Shown here: one piece after another, positions 10,637-25,600 of the stretch
How positions within the stretch are numbered: the stretch's first letter is position 1
Layout: every line of letters begins with the position of its first letter
DNA from: Antedon mediterranea
Taxonomy: Eukaryota; Echinodermata; Crinoidea; Comatulida; Antedonidae
Direction: 5' to 3'
Assembly: GCF_964355755.1 (NCBI RefSeq)
Contig: NC_092680.1
Span: 14,359,001-14,423,000, forward strand
DNA: 64,000 nt
Position numbers and translations under genes: made by a program
Notes under the pieces: model-generated
Told to the model about the DNA's origin: nothing
Databases searched by the model: none
Seen by the model: only the letters and a program-made list of their open reading frames with translations

Positions 10637-13600
10637 ATGGCTGCAGTCCCAGGTAACTATTGATATTATCTATTGTTGTGTTTGAAAAATAATGTTTTAA
10701 ATGTCCAAAGTGTGTTGCTCAAATCATAAACATGCTGAAAAAAAAAATTTAATTGTAATAACAAGCCTACCTTTTATTACTATTTATTAAACTTAAAACG
10801 TCTTGTTTTCGGTCTGATTTTGTGTTAGTTTTAAATATTAAGAATTTTGGATCTATTTCTGAATGAGAGTGTCTGGTTAGGGTTGTTAGAATGTAATTTA
10901 TAAATTTTACTTTTTTTTTTTTAGAAGAAGATTGGGGACGGGCTGTGAAGGCTAATGACAGAACATACAATTCTCAATTTCAGTATGCAGTAAGTACTTA
11001 AAATTTCATTTCTTACATCAATAATACACATTACAAAACAAAGATAAAAAATGAGAATGAAAGAAAGGCATGTCTGACATCATCATCACTTGGTCATCTA
11101 ACTTAGTAGGTAGATCTTGAGTTGGCTTTAAAAAGTGTAAGTAAGGTTGCCTTATTGATGTTAAGGGAAATTGTGCCACCAATCCTTGTTTTTATAGTCG
11201 AGCCGAAAGAAACTAGGGTTTCTAGTCATTTTCTATTTTGTAATCTGTTTTGTCACCTGATTTAAATGCAAATTCAAAGTTCATATGTCAAAACATCATA
11301 TTTTACACTCAATAATTTAGATAAGATTAAGATAATTTGAAGAATACTATATTGGTAAAAAGTCAATGATAATATTGTACTTTTTACTAATACTAATCAG
11401 ATTTAAAACACATCCATAATCATATTAATCGTTATTTAAAACACATTTAGCTCATAATCTAATTGACTTCATCATCAAAATCGTATTACTGTTGAAGTTG
11501 CTACAGTGGGAAAATCAACACATGGCTATAGCTATAAATGTGCGTAGTTGTTTGGCCAAGCATAGTGCAATCAATAGGCTAGGTAGAAAGAAGCTAACTA
11601 CAACACTGTCGTGCATGGCCATGAATCAATAAACGCTATGAGATAAACAGCTCCGTACTTATGTCAATTCAATATACTTGATTATGAATTTAATCGCTAG
11701 AGAATTTGAATTGTGGCACAAGATCATTATACTCGTAGTTTTAATTATATTTTGTAATTATTATATAATTATTTCATCAGAAGTGCATTAATGAAATTGA
11801 ATGATTCCCAACTGATGTTGTCCATAACATGGACTCGTTCTAGGAATCAATAATTTTTATATCCTGTTAAATCAATCAATTAATTTAATTAAAATAAGGT
11901 ATTTTGTGTGCTATTTCTTTTTTTTAATTTTAAAATAATTGACAAAAATATTTGACTAAATACTAAAACAACATGTAGGCCTATAATATAGTCCTACAGT
12001 ACATTTCTATGCTGAAATTACTGTGTATTCATCTGTGTGCACAACCATCTAGTATAATCAACAGAACAACAGGATACATTTATATTTAACAACTAGTTAT
12101 TTTAATTTTAAAACAAAAACATAGAAAGGCATAAAAACGAACATATAAAAACGGGAAATGTACCGACGGGGGCCATTCAACAGAAGAGAACGTCAAATTA
12201 AATTATTACTAGTAAAACATGCATAGATGGCATCCCATAACTCAAACTCAACATTTTAGCGCCAAAGGTCAATTATCCCAAAACACATCCTCATAATTCA
12301 TGCAGATTTGTTTTGAGACACTTCCCTTTGGCGTTAAAACAAGTAGTCTTCTTTTCCAGCTGCTTAGAGAGGGGTCTTAGCCTTCCCATCATGCATGTCG
12401 AGTTTTCTATATTTTTTGATGACAGTGCATTTTGGTTTTTTTAGGTGATCATTTAGAATAAAATGATCACCTATTGTTATTGTATGAAATCTTTATTCTT
12501 CTTATTAGGTGATCATTTAGAATAAAATGATCACCTATTGTTATTGTATGAAATCTTTATTATTTTTATTAGTTATCCGCTTAGTAGCGGATAACTCCTT
12601 GTAATCGTCCTGTTACTTTTTTTTTTTTTTTTTTTTTTTTTTCTTATTTCTTTCTTCCTCATTTTTGTGCCTCACGTATCTCAAAAACTTGTAAACATAA
12701 CATTTCATAACTTTTTCAACATATGGGCATTTACGTGAAGTTGTGCACCTCCTATTTTTTAATGACGTCAGAGTTGCGCAACGTGACTTACGTGCGATTT
12801 TATGATTTTTTATGATTGATCATAGACTAAAAACCAAGCATGAATTTGTTTTGACACTTTGTGAAAATTTAAGTCATATCAAGGGCAAACTTTTTGTGGA
12901 TTAAAAATGCCATGTTTTACAAGACGTTACGCGCGCACGCGCATTTCTCCTCTACTTTTGTGTCTCACATATCTCAAAAACGTGGAAACATAACATTTCA
13001 TAACTTTGTCAACATATGGCCATTCACGTGAAGTTGTGCACCTCCTATTGTGAATGACGTCAGAAATGCGCAACGTGACTTACGCGCGATTTTATGAATT
13101 TCGCGTATTTAACATAGATTGAAAACCATATAACAATTTAAATTGAAACTTAGCAAAAGTTTAATTTATATCATGCGCTAACTTTCTGTGGAAAAAAAAT
13201 TGCGTGTTTTACACAAAGTTATGCGCGCACGCGCATTTAAAATTCAAAATGCGCAAAATTAATTTTTAATCAACTTTCTACGCTGATCATGACATTTTGA
13301 GCATGTCAAAATTTCCCACGCGCGCGAACAATTGTATGCGCGTGGGGCGCACGTAGCGCTAAAAGTATTTTTTTTTTATTGATTTATGTTTTTCCAGCCT
13401 TTTATAGTAATTTTACCAATTTTAAAACAATTTCGACTTACAATTACGTCATACGGGCACGTTGAATTGGATACTTTACGTGCGTTTTTTATGAAAAAGT
13501 TCAAAAATTCGTCAAAATTATGCCTATTTTTAAACAGTCATAGATTATAAACTACGTGAAGAATTTTTTTTAAAATTACATATTCTGGAAGTTGATGAGT

Positions 13601-16600
13601 TGTAGATATCGGATCATGCATTAATATGGCTAACCGGACATTGTGACGTCATCGTATGGCCACACGAATGTAAAATATAGGATTTTTGTCTCTTTCGTTA
13701 TTGCTCATCATATTCAATGGAGCGCATCACGCCTATCTGTATTCCTTTTTCTCTGAGATTTTAATATTGTCTAGGTCAATCAACTATCTTACGCATGAGT
13801 TAAAATATTTTAATTTTTATGACGTCACCATGCCTAAAAATTTTAATTAACAGCGTCATTAATTTCATCTTTACAGTAAATTTTAATCTGTTATAGCTCG
13901 TAAGAATAAAATGTGATAACCACGATTAAAACGTTTTCAGGAAGCTATGGTATTGTAGATACGAAATCATGTGAACTTTTCGCCAATCAGATGTTGTGAC
14001 GTCATCATATGGCCAGTTAAATAAACAAAGTCATATTTTCATCTTTTGCGTCATAGTTCATTACATTTAAAAAAGCGCGCATTAATATTTCACGTATTCA
14101 AATTTCTTCTAAACGTTAATATGTTGTTGCTGAGATAATTTTCTTCCGAAATTACTACCTTCGCGTTTCCTTTTGAAAATTAAAATAAAATATGGGTCCC
14201 GTAATTTCACCTATTTTACACTGTTTGTGACATGTATACAGATTATACTGTGTATACTATATGACAGAAAATATACAGCATTCAGCACTAACAACACATC
14301 ATATTCTTCAGTTCAGGTCATAATGACATAATCTTTTTCGGTGTGCAATATTCCAACGTATGACGTGCACGTGGCGTTTGTCGTGCGGATAACTAACTCG
14401 TCAAAGTGACGAGTTTCATGTCTAGTTTTTTTTATTCTTTCTGTACACTTTTTGTGTAACAATTATCTCAAAAAGTTGAATGGCAATGATCACAAAAAAT
14501 TCACAGTGTCTTTCAAATACTTTAACTTAGCCATAATAAGCTTTTCAGCGTGATCACTCAACCGTGACGTCACGTATACGCGATTTTGTGAAATCACACT
14601 ATCAATCATATCTCCATAACTCTTTATCACATATCAATAAAATTCACTATACGTAAACTTCAGGTGAAGGGTAAAAATATTAACAAATAAAAACTTACGT
14701 GTTTCAAGGTCATGCACGTGAAATCGCGTGTTAAAATTTTAAAAAGCTCAAAATTAAGTTTTGATCAATTTAGAGCATAAAATAGGCCATTTGCGTGTTT
14801 TAAAAAATTACTGCGCAAAAATAGATTTTTGCGCACAGGATTTTTAAAAAGCGTAAAAAATAAAATTTGATGTATACATCACATTCTACTCATAATCCTT
14901 AGTACAATCTCCGACTTTGAGTCCATTCAGACTTAAAATAACGCTATACGAGCACGTTAAAAATGACAAAATGCGCACATTAATTGTACAAAAGTGCTAA
15001 AAATGGTAAAAAGTAGGGCCTTTTTAAAATGAATATAACTCTTCAGAATGGCAGGTGACCCCCAATTTTTTTAACTTAATTTGGAAGCCAATAAGTTGTA
15101 GATACAAATGTATATACACATTATACGTACAAAATGGTATTACGTCATCAAATGGCCACTTCAATTTAAAAATTAGGATTTTTTTCCGTTTTGTGTAGTT
15201 TATCACATTCAATAGAGCGCATCTCCGCTATTTGAGCCCGATTTTCGCACAAATATTAGTATATGCTTGCTCAGTTACTTATCTTTCTCATGAGTTGTCA
15301 ACATTTTCATTTTGATGATGTCATCACACGTAAAAACTTGAATAACGTAGGTCGTGTAATTTCACCTTCGCCGTAAATTTGAATATCTTACAGCTCTTCA
15401 GAATTGAAGGTTACCTTGATGATTATAATTTATTATAAAAGCTGATGAAATGTAGATATGAATTCATATAAAAACCAAGCCTGTCGGATGTTGTGACGTT
15501 AACATATGGCCAGATGAAGTTAAAAAGTAGTTTTTTCATCTTTTTCGTCAAAGTTATACAAATTTCAAAGAGCACGCACAGCGCTTCTACGTGCCAGATT
15601 CTCTTCCAATTCTTATATTTATTTGCTCAATTCATTATCTTTCGAAATTGTCATCTTTGAGTTTATTTTGATAATTCCATCATACCAACAAATTAGAACA
15701 TGATGTGTGTCCCGTAATTTCACCTATGCTACACTGTATATATACAGTATACACTGTACATATTGTATATGGCACATAATAGGCACAACTCAGCGATATA
15801 AGCGTAGGCATCATGTCATAGGATGGCGTACATCAACTTTTTACGATCGTATGTTAACGTACGTGCATGTTTAAAAAATGTTAATTTCATTAAAATGATA
15901 ACAATGATCACCTATAATTCGTCAAAGTGACGAATTAAGTTCTAGTTCTTATTAGGTGATCATTTAGAATAAAATGATCACCTATTGTTATTGTATGAAA
16001 TCTTTATTCTTCTTATTAGGTGATCATTTAGAATAAAATGATCACCTATTGTTATTGTATGAAATCTTTATTCTTCTTATTCTTATTATTTATTTCTCTC
16101 TGTACAGATTTTGTGTAACAAATATCTCAAAAAGTTTAATGTTAATGATTACCAAAATTTCACAATGTCTTTCAAATACGTTAACTTAGTCCTAATAAGC
16201 TTTTCAGCGTGATCACTCATCCGTGACGTCACGTATACGCCATTTTGTGAAATCACATTATCAATCATATCTCCATAATTCATTATCACATATTAATGAA
16301 AATCACTACACGTAAACTTGAGGTCAAGATAAAAAATATTAGCAAATAAAAACTCGGGCGTTTCAAGGTCATGCGCGTGAAATCGTGCGTTGAAATTTTA
16401 AAAAGCTCAAAATTTAGTTTTTATCAATTTAGAGCATGAAATAGGCCATTTGCGTGTTTAAAAAAATTACTGCGCAAAAACACATTTTTGCGCACGCGAT
16501 TTTTAAAAAGGGTAAAAAATAAAATTTGATGTATACATCATATTCTACTCACAATCCTTAGTACATTCTCCGACTTTGAGTCCATTCCGACTTAAAATAA

Positions 16601-19600
16601 CGCTATACGAGCACGTTAAAAATGACAAAATGCACACATTAATTGTACAAAAGTGCTAAAAATGGTAAAAAAATAAGGCCTTTTTAAAATGAATATAACT
16701 CTTCAGAATGGCAGGTGACCCCCAATTTTTTTAACTTATTATGGAAGCCAATAAGTTGTAGATATAAATATATATACATATTAGACGTACAAAATGGTAT
16801 GACGTCATCAAATGGCCACTTGAATTTAAAAATTAGTAATTATTATCTTTTTGTGTGGGTTATCACATTCAATAGAGCGCATCTCCGTTATTTGAGCCCA
16901 ATTTTTGCACACATTTTAGTATGTGCTTGCTCAATTAATTATCTTTCTCATAAGTTGTCAACATTTTTATTTTGATGACGTCATCACGCGTAAAAACTTG
17001 AATAACTTAGGTCGTGTAATTTCAGCTACACCATACATTTGAATATCTTATAGCTCCTCAGAATTAAAGGTGACCTTGAAGATTATAATTTATTATGAAA
17101 GCTGATGAAATGTAGATATGAATTCATATAAAAATTAAGCCTATCGGATGTTGTGATGTTATCATATGGCCAGTTGAAGTTAAAAAGTAGTTTTTAAATT
17201 TCTTTAGTCGAAGTTATACAAATTTCAAAGAGCGCGCATTGCGCTTCTACGTGTCAAATTCTCTTCCAATCCTTATATTTATTTGCTCAATTCATTATCT
17301 TTCGAAATTGTCATCTTCGAGTTTATTTTGATAATTCCATCATACCAAAAAATTTGAACTTGATGTGTGTCCCATAATTTCACCCATGCTACACTGTATA
17401 TAGATATACAGTATATACTGTACATTGTATATGGCATATAATAGGCATAACTCAGCAATATAAGCGTATAATAGGATGGCATACATCAACATTTTCCTAT
17501 CGTATGTTAACGTACGTACATGTTTAAAAAAAATTAATTTCATTAAAATGATAAAAATGATCACCTATAATTCGTCAAAGTGACGAATTAAATTCTAGTT
17601 ATTTATTTCTCTCTGTACAGATTTTGTGTAACAAATATCTCAAAAAGTTTAATGTTAATGATTACCAAAATTTCACAATGTCTTTCAAATACGTTAACTT
17701 AGTCCTAATAAGCTTTTCAGCGTGATCACTAATCCGTGACGTCGCGTATACGCCATTTTGTGAAATCACATTGTCAATCATATCTCCATAATTCATTATC
17801 ACATATTAATGAAATTCACTACACGTAAACTTCAGGTCAAAGGTAAAAGTATTAGCAAATAAAAAATTGCGTGTTTCAAGGTCATGCGCGTGAAATCGCG
17901 CATTAAAATTTTAAAAAGCTCAAATTTAAGTTTTGATCAATTTAGAGCATGAAATAGGCCATTTGCGTGTTTCAAAAAATTACTGCGCAAAAACACATTT
18001 TTGCGCACGCGATTTTTAAAAAGGGTAAAAAATAAAATTTGATGTATACATCATATTCTACTCACAATCCTTAGTACATTCTCCGACTTTGAGTCCATTC
18101 CGACTTAAAATAACGCTATACGAGCACGTTAAAAATGACAAAATGTGCACATTAATTGTACAAAAGTGCTAAAAATGGTAAAAAATAAGGCCTTTTTAAA
18201 ATGAATATAACTCTTCAGAATGGCAGGTGACCCCCAATTTTTTTAACTTATTATGGAAGCTAATAAGTTGTAGATATAAATATATATACATATTAGACGT
18301 ACAAAATGGTATGACGTCATGAAATGGCCACTTGAATTTAAAAATTAGTAATTTTTATCTTTTTGTGTGGGTTATCACATTCAATAGATCGCATCTCCGT
18401 TATTTGAGCCCGATTTTTGCAGATATTTTAGTATGTGCTTGCTCAATTAATTATCTTTCTCGTGAGTTGTCAACATTTTTATTGTGATGACGTCATCACG
18501 CGTAAAAACTTGAATAACATAGGTCGTGTAATTTCAGCTACACCATACATTTGAATATCTTATAGCTCCTCAGAATTAAAGGTGACCTTGAAGATTATAA
18601 TTTATTATGAAAGCTGATGAAATGTAGATATGAATTCATATCAAAATTAAGCCTATCGGATGTTGTGATGTTATCATATGGCCAGTTGAAGTTAAAAAGT
18701 AGTTTTTAAATTTCTTTAGTCGAAGTTATACAAATTTCAAAGAGCGCGCATTGCGCTTCTACGTGTCAAATTCTCTTCCAATCCTTATATTTATTTGCTC
18801 AATTCATTATCTTTCGAAATTGTCATCTTCGAGTTTATTTTGATAATTCCATCATACCAAAAAATTTGAACTTGATGTGTGTCCCATAATTTCACCTATG
18901 CTACACTGTATATAGATATACAGTATATACTGTACATTGTATAATGGCATATAATAGGCATAACTCAGCACTATAAGCGTATAATAGGATGGCATACATC
19001 AACATTTTCCTATCGTATGTTAACGTAGGTACATGTTTAAAAAAATTAATTTCATTAAAATGATAAAAATGATCACCTATAATTCGTCAAAGTGACGAAT
19101 TAAATTCTAGTTTATGATTTAATTCCATACAATAAGTAAAGATAATTTTGTTAGAAATACTTTGGTTTTTAAAAATAATTTTCAATTTTTGTTTATTTGG
19201 AAACTTGCTGCAAAATTAGGTAACCTAGACTTGTATGATACAGACCATGTGAACCTAATTTGGCATTTTCACTTAATTTGACGTTACACCCGCATCAACA
19301 TTATTAGCAATAAATATTCCTTTAATATTTTGTGTAAAAATTTGATATTTTCAATTGCAAGTCAATAGAAATTTATCAAAGCATGGTAAAACTTTTTAGT
19401 ATTTGTAAAATTGTTGATTCACTCGTTCGTGGCCTTTCTACAAGCACTGTACATAGTGAAGGACACATGATGTGATGTATTTTAGCAACGACCTAATTCT
19501 GTGTATGAACACCAAATACCGGGATAATTCAATTGTTAATATTACGCATTAGGCATTTCCTTTTGTCTACTGCAATACACAGTCTACTACTAATTCCTCT

Positions 19601-22600
19601 TTCACTATCACCGAATGTCATATTTCATCTTCTTTCTGCAAACTGCATTTTATGTAAAATTAAATAAATATATGGGCCTATTTAATTTTTTTAAATCTAT
19701 AAACGGTAAAAATGGGAAATATAAGCCGATTTTAATAATTTAAGCAGTCCGCTATAAATACCAGCATGCATTGAACGCAGATTTAAATTTTCATTTTTCT
19801 TCTGTGATTCACCCACTTTCGATCTTGAAACCGTGAAGCTCAAAACAAATGTAAGAACCTTTCAGCAAAAGTACCAGGATTCTGTCAAATTAATGCAGCT
19901 TAACTGCGTTTATACAGTACAACACCTTAAATTTGAACACGTCTTTAATTGTTAGCGTGTTGTAAGGGTCAAGTTGTTGTGTTTTCCTCATGTATGCTCA
20001 CATGCATTATGAATTTATATGAGTTTATTAAAGGATTTTAACAAAGGATAATACTTAATTTAAAATTTAATTTCTTTAAATCTGCTTTTGAAATTAAATC
20101 GGTTAAGAATAAAGATATGTAAAAAAATGATCTACTATGCCCTACATATACTTTTATTAATAATGAGAGGTCAAAGCAATATACTTCTTTCCAACATGCC
20201 AACAGCAACCAGGAATCTACAAAATTTTCAGCCAAGTAGCCTTTTTCACAATTAAAATCTCATTACACAAAACCTCTTCATTGTTATACAACACACTTCT
20301 CGTACAGTAGTCATGTTACTGTATATGCGTGTTGTATAAACGCGCCCCTGGACAACGTCAGGCTATGCCTATAGCCAGCGTACAATGTTCATACTTTACC
20401 GCTGTTTACCAGGTAGGCCTACAAAGCTAAGCCAAGCTATGCTACTTAGGTAGTGCATTGTTTCTCTCTTTTTATCATATTTAACCATAAAACGTACATT
20501 TAAAGACAAGTTATCACCTGGTTTAATGTTTTTCAATTAATTTTTACAAAACATCAAAAATTGTAGCGATAGTGTCTTTAATACTAGTGAAGTCCCAATT
20601 TGCATTTTTGTGAAGGCAGTATATGTGTTTTGATGTTAAAGTATCTTATTTTACATAACCTCATGCACTTTATGTTACGTAGAATAAATTTTACAGTGAT
20701 CAGACTCCTACCAATAAATAATAATGATCGTTTTTGTATTGTAGATGCTAGGTACAAAGTACTCAGTCAAGCCCTGTGAACAGTTATTATATCGTATAAC
20801 TGTATAATTATTGGAATATAATCAGCGTTCTTATATTAATCCCTACTGCCATTCATCAGTTATTTACCATCAATGTCATTGAAATTTCTGTTCATATTAG
20901 CTATATTATTTTAATCCATTCTGTAGGCGTTTCATAACAAGCCCATGAGTCATTTTACTAAATGATTAATAATGAGAAATTATTAAGTATGATTAGTTTT
21001 GTGAACATTAAAGACGATTGATGCAGTGAAATTAAGACATTTTCCCTAACTACATTTTATTCAACAAGGCTATACATGGCTGCAGTCGCGTGCTCAAGTT
21101 AGTGTTTACCGACCAACCGACCGACCGACATAGTGAGCTGTAGAGACGCATTGCACACGACTAAAAATAAATACTATCATGGGTCTATTGCAATAAATTG
21201 TTTCATCTTTAAACTGTTAAAAATGTGAAAAATATGTGGATTCTAATAATTTAAGCGGCCCACTATGATGTTGTGTAGCATAGCAAAAGATGGTGTTGTG
21301 TATGCTGTGGCTATGTTGCACTGGTGAAAATAGTTAAATGTTTCTAGAGGAAATTATTTTAACATGGGGTACAGTATAGACCAGTTCCTCTGGTTTAAAT
21401 CAATTATCAATTTAAAGTTGGACATGTAAACTACATTCATCCTAACCATTTGATGGTGGTTTCTTTGAGGTTATTTTGTTACTCTTAAAATATTTTGTTC
21501 TTGCAGGATAATTATATAAAAACTTCCAAGTATAACCTCCTCACATTTTTACCAATCAATCTGTTGGAGCAGTTTTTGCGAATAGCTAATTTCTACTTTT
21601 TGATGTTGTTGATTTTGCAGGTAACTTTAACAAATAATTTAATTTTTTTTATTAGGATTATCAATAGTAAATTAATCACCATCCTATTAGGTAGGTGGTA
21701 ATCCCTCTGATACAGGGGCTACTTTGTGAACCAGTTCACCGGGATAACCTCACTTAAACAGTGAGTGAGTGGCCGAGCGGTTAAGACAGTGGAACCATAA
21801 TCACGTAGCCATAACATCGGCAGTGGTTCGAGGCTCACTCACTCCATGGTTCTGGTGGTAGAACGAGTCTTCTCGGATAAGGACTATAAACCGTAGGTCC
21901 AGTGTACACAACTTGCTCGTGTGCACTTTAAAGAACCTAGTACATCTTTCGAGACGAGTAGGGGGTTACCCCGGTGTACTAGTACATCACAACCACTGAT
22001 CACCAACTGGGCCCTCTGGGAGATCAGTCTTTGACTGAAGAGGTCGCCCAGTATAAAGATAAAACAAACAAACAAACAAACAAACAAACTGGGTTGTATT
22101 GTTTATTTATAGTCCTTATTTGAGAAGACTTGTTCCACCACCAGAACTAGGAGCGAGTCGGCCTCGAACTCATGCCATTATTGTTGGCTCTTTAGGTACA
22201 GTAAACAGCCTTAACCACCTGGCCATTTTTACTTGCTCAACAAAATTAACAAACATACACAAATTTGGCTTTAAATTGTTGAAAAAGGAGATGAAAATAT
22301 TAACATTTTGTATTAATATTTGTGTAGTTCATTGATGTCATCTCATCCTTGAATCCTGTGACAACAGCTTTACCTCTTTTGTTTGTACTTACGGTATCCG
22401 CAGTAAAAGATGGCATTGATGATTATGTAAGTATGTAATTAAAACAAAAGTGTAATTAATTGGTAAATATTTGCAAGTTGATACAGTTTGTGTCTTTGAT
22501 AATCTTCCACAGTTATTTCACATTAACACATACTGAGTACAGTATTAGAGTAAATTTCCATACAGGTTGATTACACAAAATTACTTTACTAAAGTACAAC

Positions 22601-25600
22601 CCTTCCCTTAAGACATACCCCTATTGATGTGTTACAATTCGTTTAAATGAATGTGGGAAAATATATGTGTTAACACTACAAGCCCTCTTCAGGGGACATC
22701 CTGCAGTACTGTAGGTATTAAAATGACTTTACAGTTACATTTATTTATTTTTTTTTTATTTAGAAAAGACATAAAAGTGATGGAATTGTAAACAACAGAA
22801 CTGCTGGTATATTGGATTCACAGTAAGTTTGGCTTCATTATATAATTTTATTAATAAATGTAATTTTTTAAAAATGTGGTGTTTATGATGGTTGCCTATT
22901 ACAAACATAGGATCTTGCTCTCAACTTATTTATCTTTTAACAAACACCTCTCTCTAATAAACACGCCCTGCCCCCTTCCACCACCTATAACATTGTTCAG
23001 AATAAACACCGTGCCAAATGCACATACTGTACAGTAATATTGTAGTACAACGCATTTATATTTATAGTAGAATTAGAAGAAAATAGTTGTAAAAAAATAA
23101 AAAATGATCCACAATTTACCAATGCATTTTTCCCCTAGAATAAACGTCCCCTAAAAACCCTCCCTCACATGGTGAAATAGGCGAAAACCTCTGTAAACTG
23201 TAATTAATATCATCCATCATTTTAGCTTTATAACAAGTATAATTTTTAAACCTTAATTACCTTTAATTACTAGTTATTGGTGCTTAATATTAGTTTCTTA
23301 TTGAGTTCATCAATCATTGTAACATTGTTGGATATTGATACTGATTATTAATAACAGTCTCCCAATAAATAATTGATTATTGACTAATATATATCCTGTA
23401 TATAATAGCATGAAGGAATTTATTATAAGTAGGTGTGTTTGAATAGAATTAATTGATTTATACTTGCTACGTTACTTCTTATAATATTTACTTTTATTGA
23501 TTTGCCACCATAGTAATAAACAAACTATTATTGTATTATATCAAATTAGTTATTAATATACAGTACTATAAAAAATAAATAATGTGTTAAAATTATTTGA
23601 ATGAGGTTAATTAAACATGTAATATTATATTTTATTGAATTTTACAATGTTAATATACAAAATTATATTACTAAAAACAGTAATTGTATGTAATTATTTT
23701 ATTTTAAAAATGGCATAGTTCATACAATTGCTGACTGAGGGCACAATTTGTTTATTCAACTTAATATGTCACTTTTTTAATTGCGTATAATTTTATGTGA
23801 TTAATTTGTTTGTTTTGTCTAACTTTTTAGAGATGGCAAGCGAGACCTAGTGGATACAAGATGGCGCAATGTAACGGTTGGAGATATAATAAAACTGAAA
23901 AATAATGACTTTGTAACAGCGGATATCTTGGTATTATCCAGTAGTGAGCCCCATAGCGTAGTGTATGTAGAGACAGCTGAGCTTGATGGGTATGTTATGT
24001 ATAGCAAGTCACTTGGCCTTTAGTGTTCAATTGTGATTGCCAATTGGTCAATAATATAATATATATTTTAGAATTTTGTTTCCTCACTTATATTTAAAGG
24101 TGTATTGTCCCCCAAAAACATGAAAAATGAAGATTAATTAAATCAGACTTTAAATAGGTTATTTTGTAGTTTAATAAAGTTAATCACTTCCATAGAAAAA
24201 AAAACGGAAAAAAATAATGTTTTCACTTATAAAATAACATGATAAATGGTTAAATTCAACCAAAAATCCATTGGCTGGCAGCCAATTTGACCATTTTTTG
24301 CTTTAAATTCCAGTTTTTATTTTCAGGTAAATAATTTTTTTTTCGATCTAAATTTTGGTCAAAGTCAATAACTATTATGTGACGTTAACATGGCAAATTC
24401 AACAACAAAAATTAAAAAAAAAGATCTGTTTAGACACAAAATGAATTTAAATCTACACTCTGGACGACATGAAATCAAATTTGTTGAATTAATTTCATAT
24501 TATATTATTGTATATAAATTGAATCCATAACAAATTGAATTGATACATATTTGATATTTTCTAGTGAAACCAATTTAAAAGTCAAACAAGCTCTACCAGA
24601 AACTTCACCATTGGGAGAAGATTTAGACAAACTTGGAAACTTCAATGGTAAGTTGAAAATTCTACCATTAACTGGACATTCAAATTTACTTAAGCGTGGT
24701 TTCCACTAGGACGTAATGTTTGAATTGTGTCTATTGTATATAACTTGTCTTACTTCAATCCCAAATCCTATTTTATATTCTTTACTTAATTTATAACCGC
24801 CAAGCCAATAACTCTACTTCCAACTGTACTCGATATGTCGTTTTCTTGTTAGGTGAAGTAAAATGCGAGGCTCCAAATAATCGCCTCGATCGATATGAGG
24901 GAACATTAATCTGGGGAGAAGAGAAGTTTGCATTAAACAATGATCAGTTGTTACTCCGAGGCTGTCGAATACGCAACACGCAGTGGTGTTACGGTATTGT
25001 CATCTTCGCCGGTAAAGACACAAAGCTGATGCAAAATAGCGGCAAATCTAAATTTAAGAGAACCAGTCTTGATAAACTTATGAACAAACTGGTAATATCG
25101 GTAAGTTGATTAGAAATCTTTTATGACCAGTGGCACATATACGCAGCTGCAACAAAGCTTAATTATACTCGCTTTGAACCATTACATCACTGTAAATATT
25201 TTAAACATTACTCTTCCTCTATCTTTTTTGGTAGTAGAAATCATTCATTTTCCGTGGAAATAGACATGTAAGCATAACAAATTAGTAGGTGAATAATAGA
25301 ATGTGTAACCTACTTACATCAGTACAATTAGTATGTGTGAGTATAGGGTATAAGTTTACACTCTGTAATTCAGCTGTATTGGATAGGCTTCATAGATGCA
25401 AAATTGAGAGTTTGGAGAAATATTAACAGGGTTGTTTGATTTAAGTGCTAAAATAATTTGTTTTTATATTGAATTGAACTTTTGGTTTTCTTTCTTTATT
25501 TCTTTAACTGAACATCGTTAGGCTGATATTAATAATGATTTTTTAAATATTTGGGAATAAAAATAGGTAACACATTCTGGATTTGAGAGTTTGTGATTAT

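Noticed and set aside
12571-14425. LTR retrotransposon or ordinary TIR transposon
   Set aside because: No long terminal repeats, no gag/pol or transposase frame; the ends are hairpins with an arm repeated near the 3' end instead.
21761-21840. Functional tRNA-Leu or tRNA-Ser gene
   Set aside because: Box A and box B are present but the cloverleaf arms do not close, and the same sequence recurs with a SINE body and tail.
25092-25100. Alternative donor for flippase exon 8 (CTG|GTAATATCG)
   Set aside because: The donor 9 bp later (TCG|GTAAGT) is stronger and keeps the family's residues between LMNKL and IFVLLL; both are in frame, so minor use cannot be excluded.
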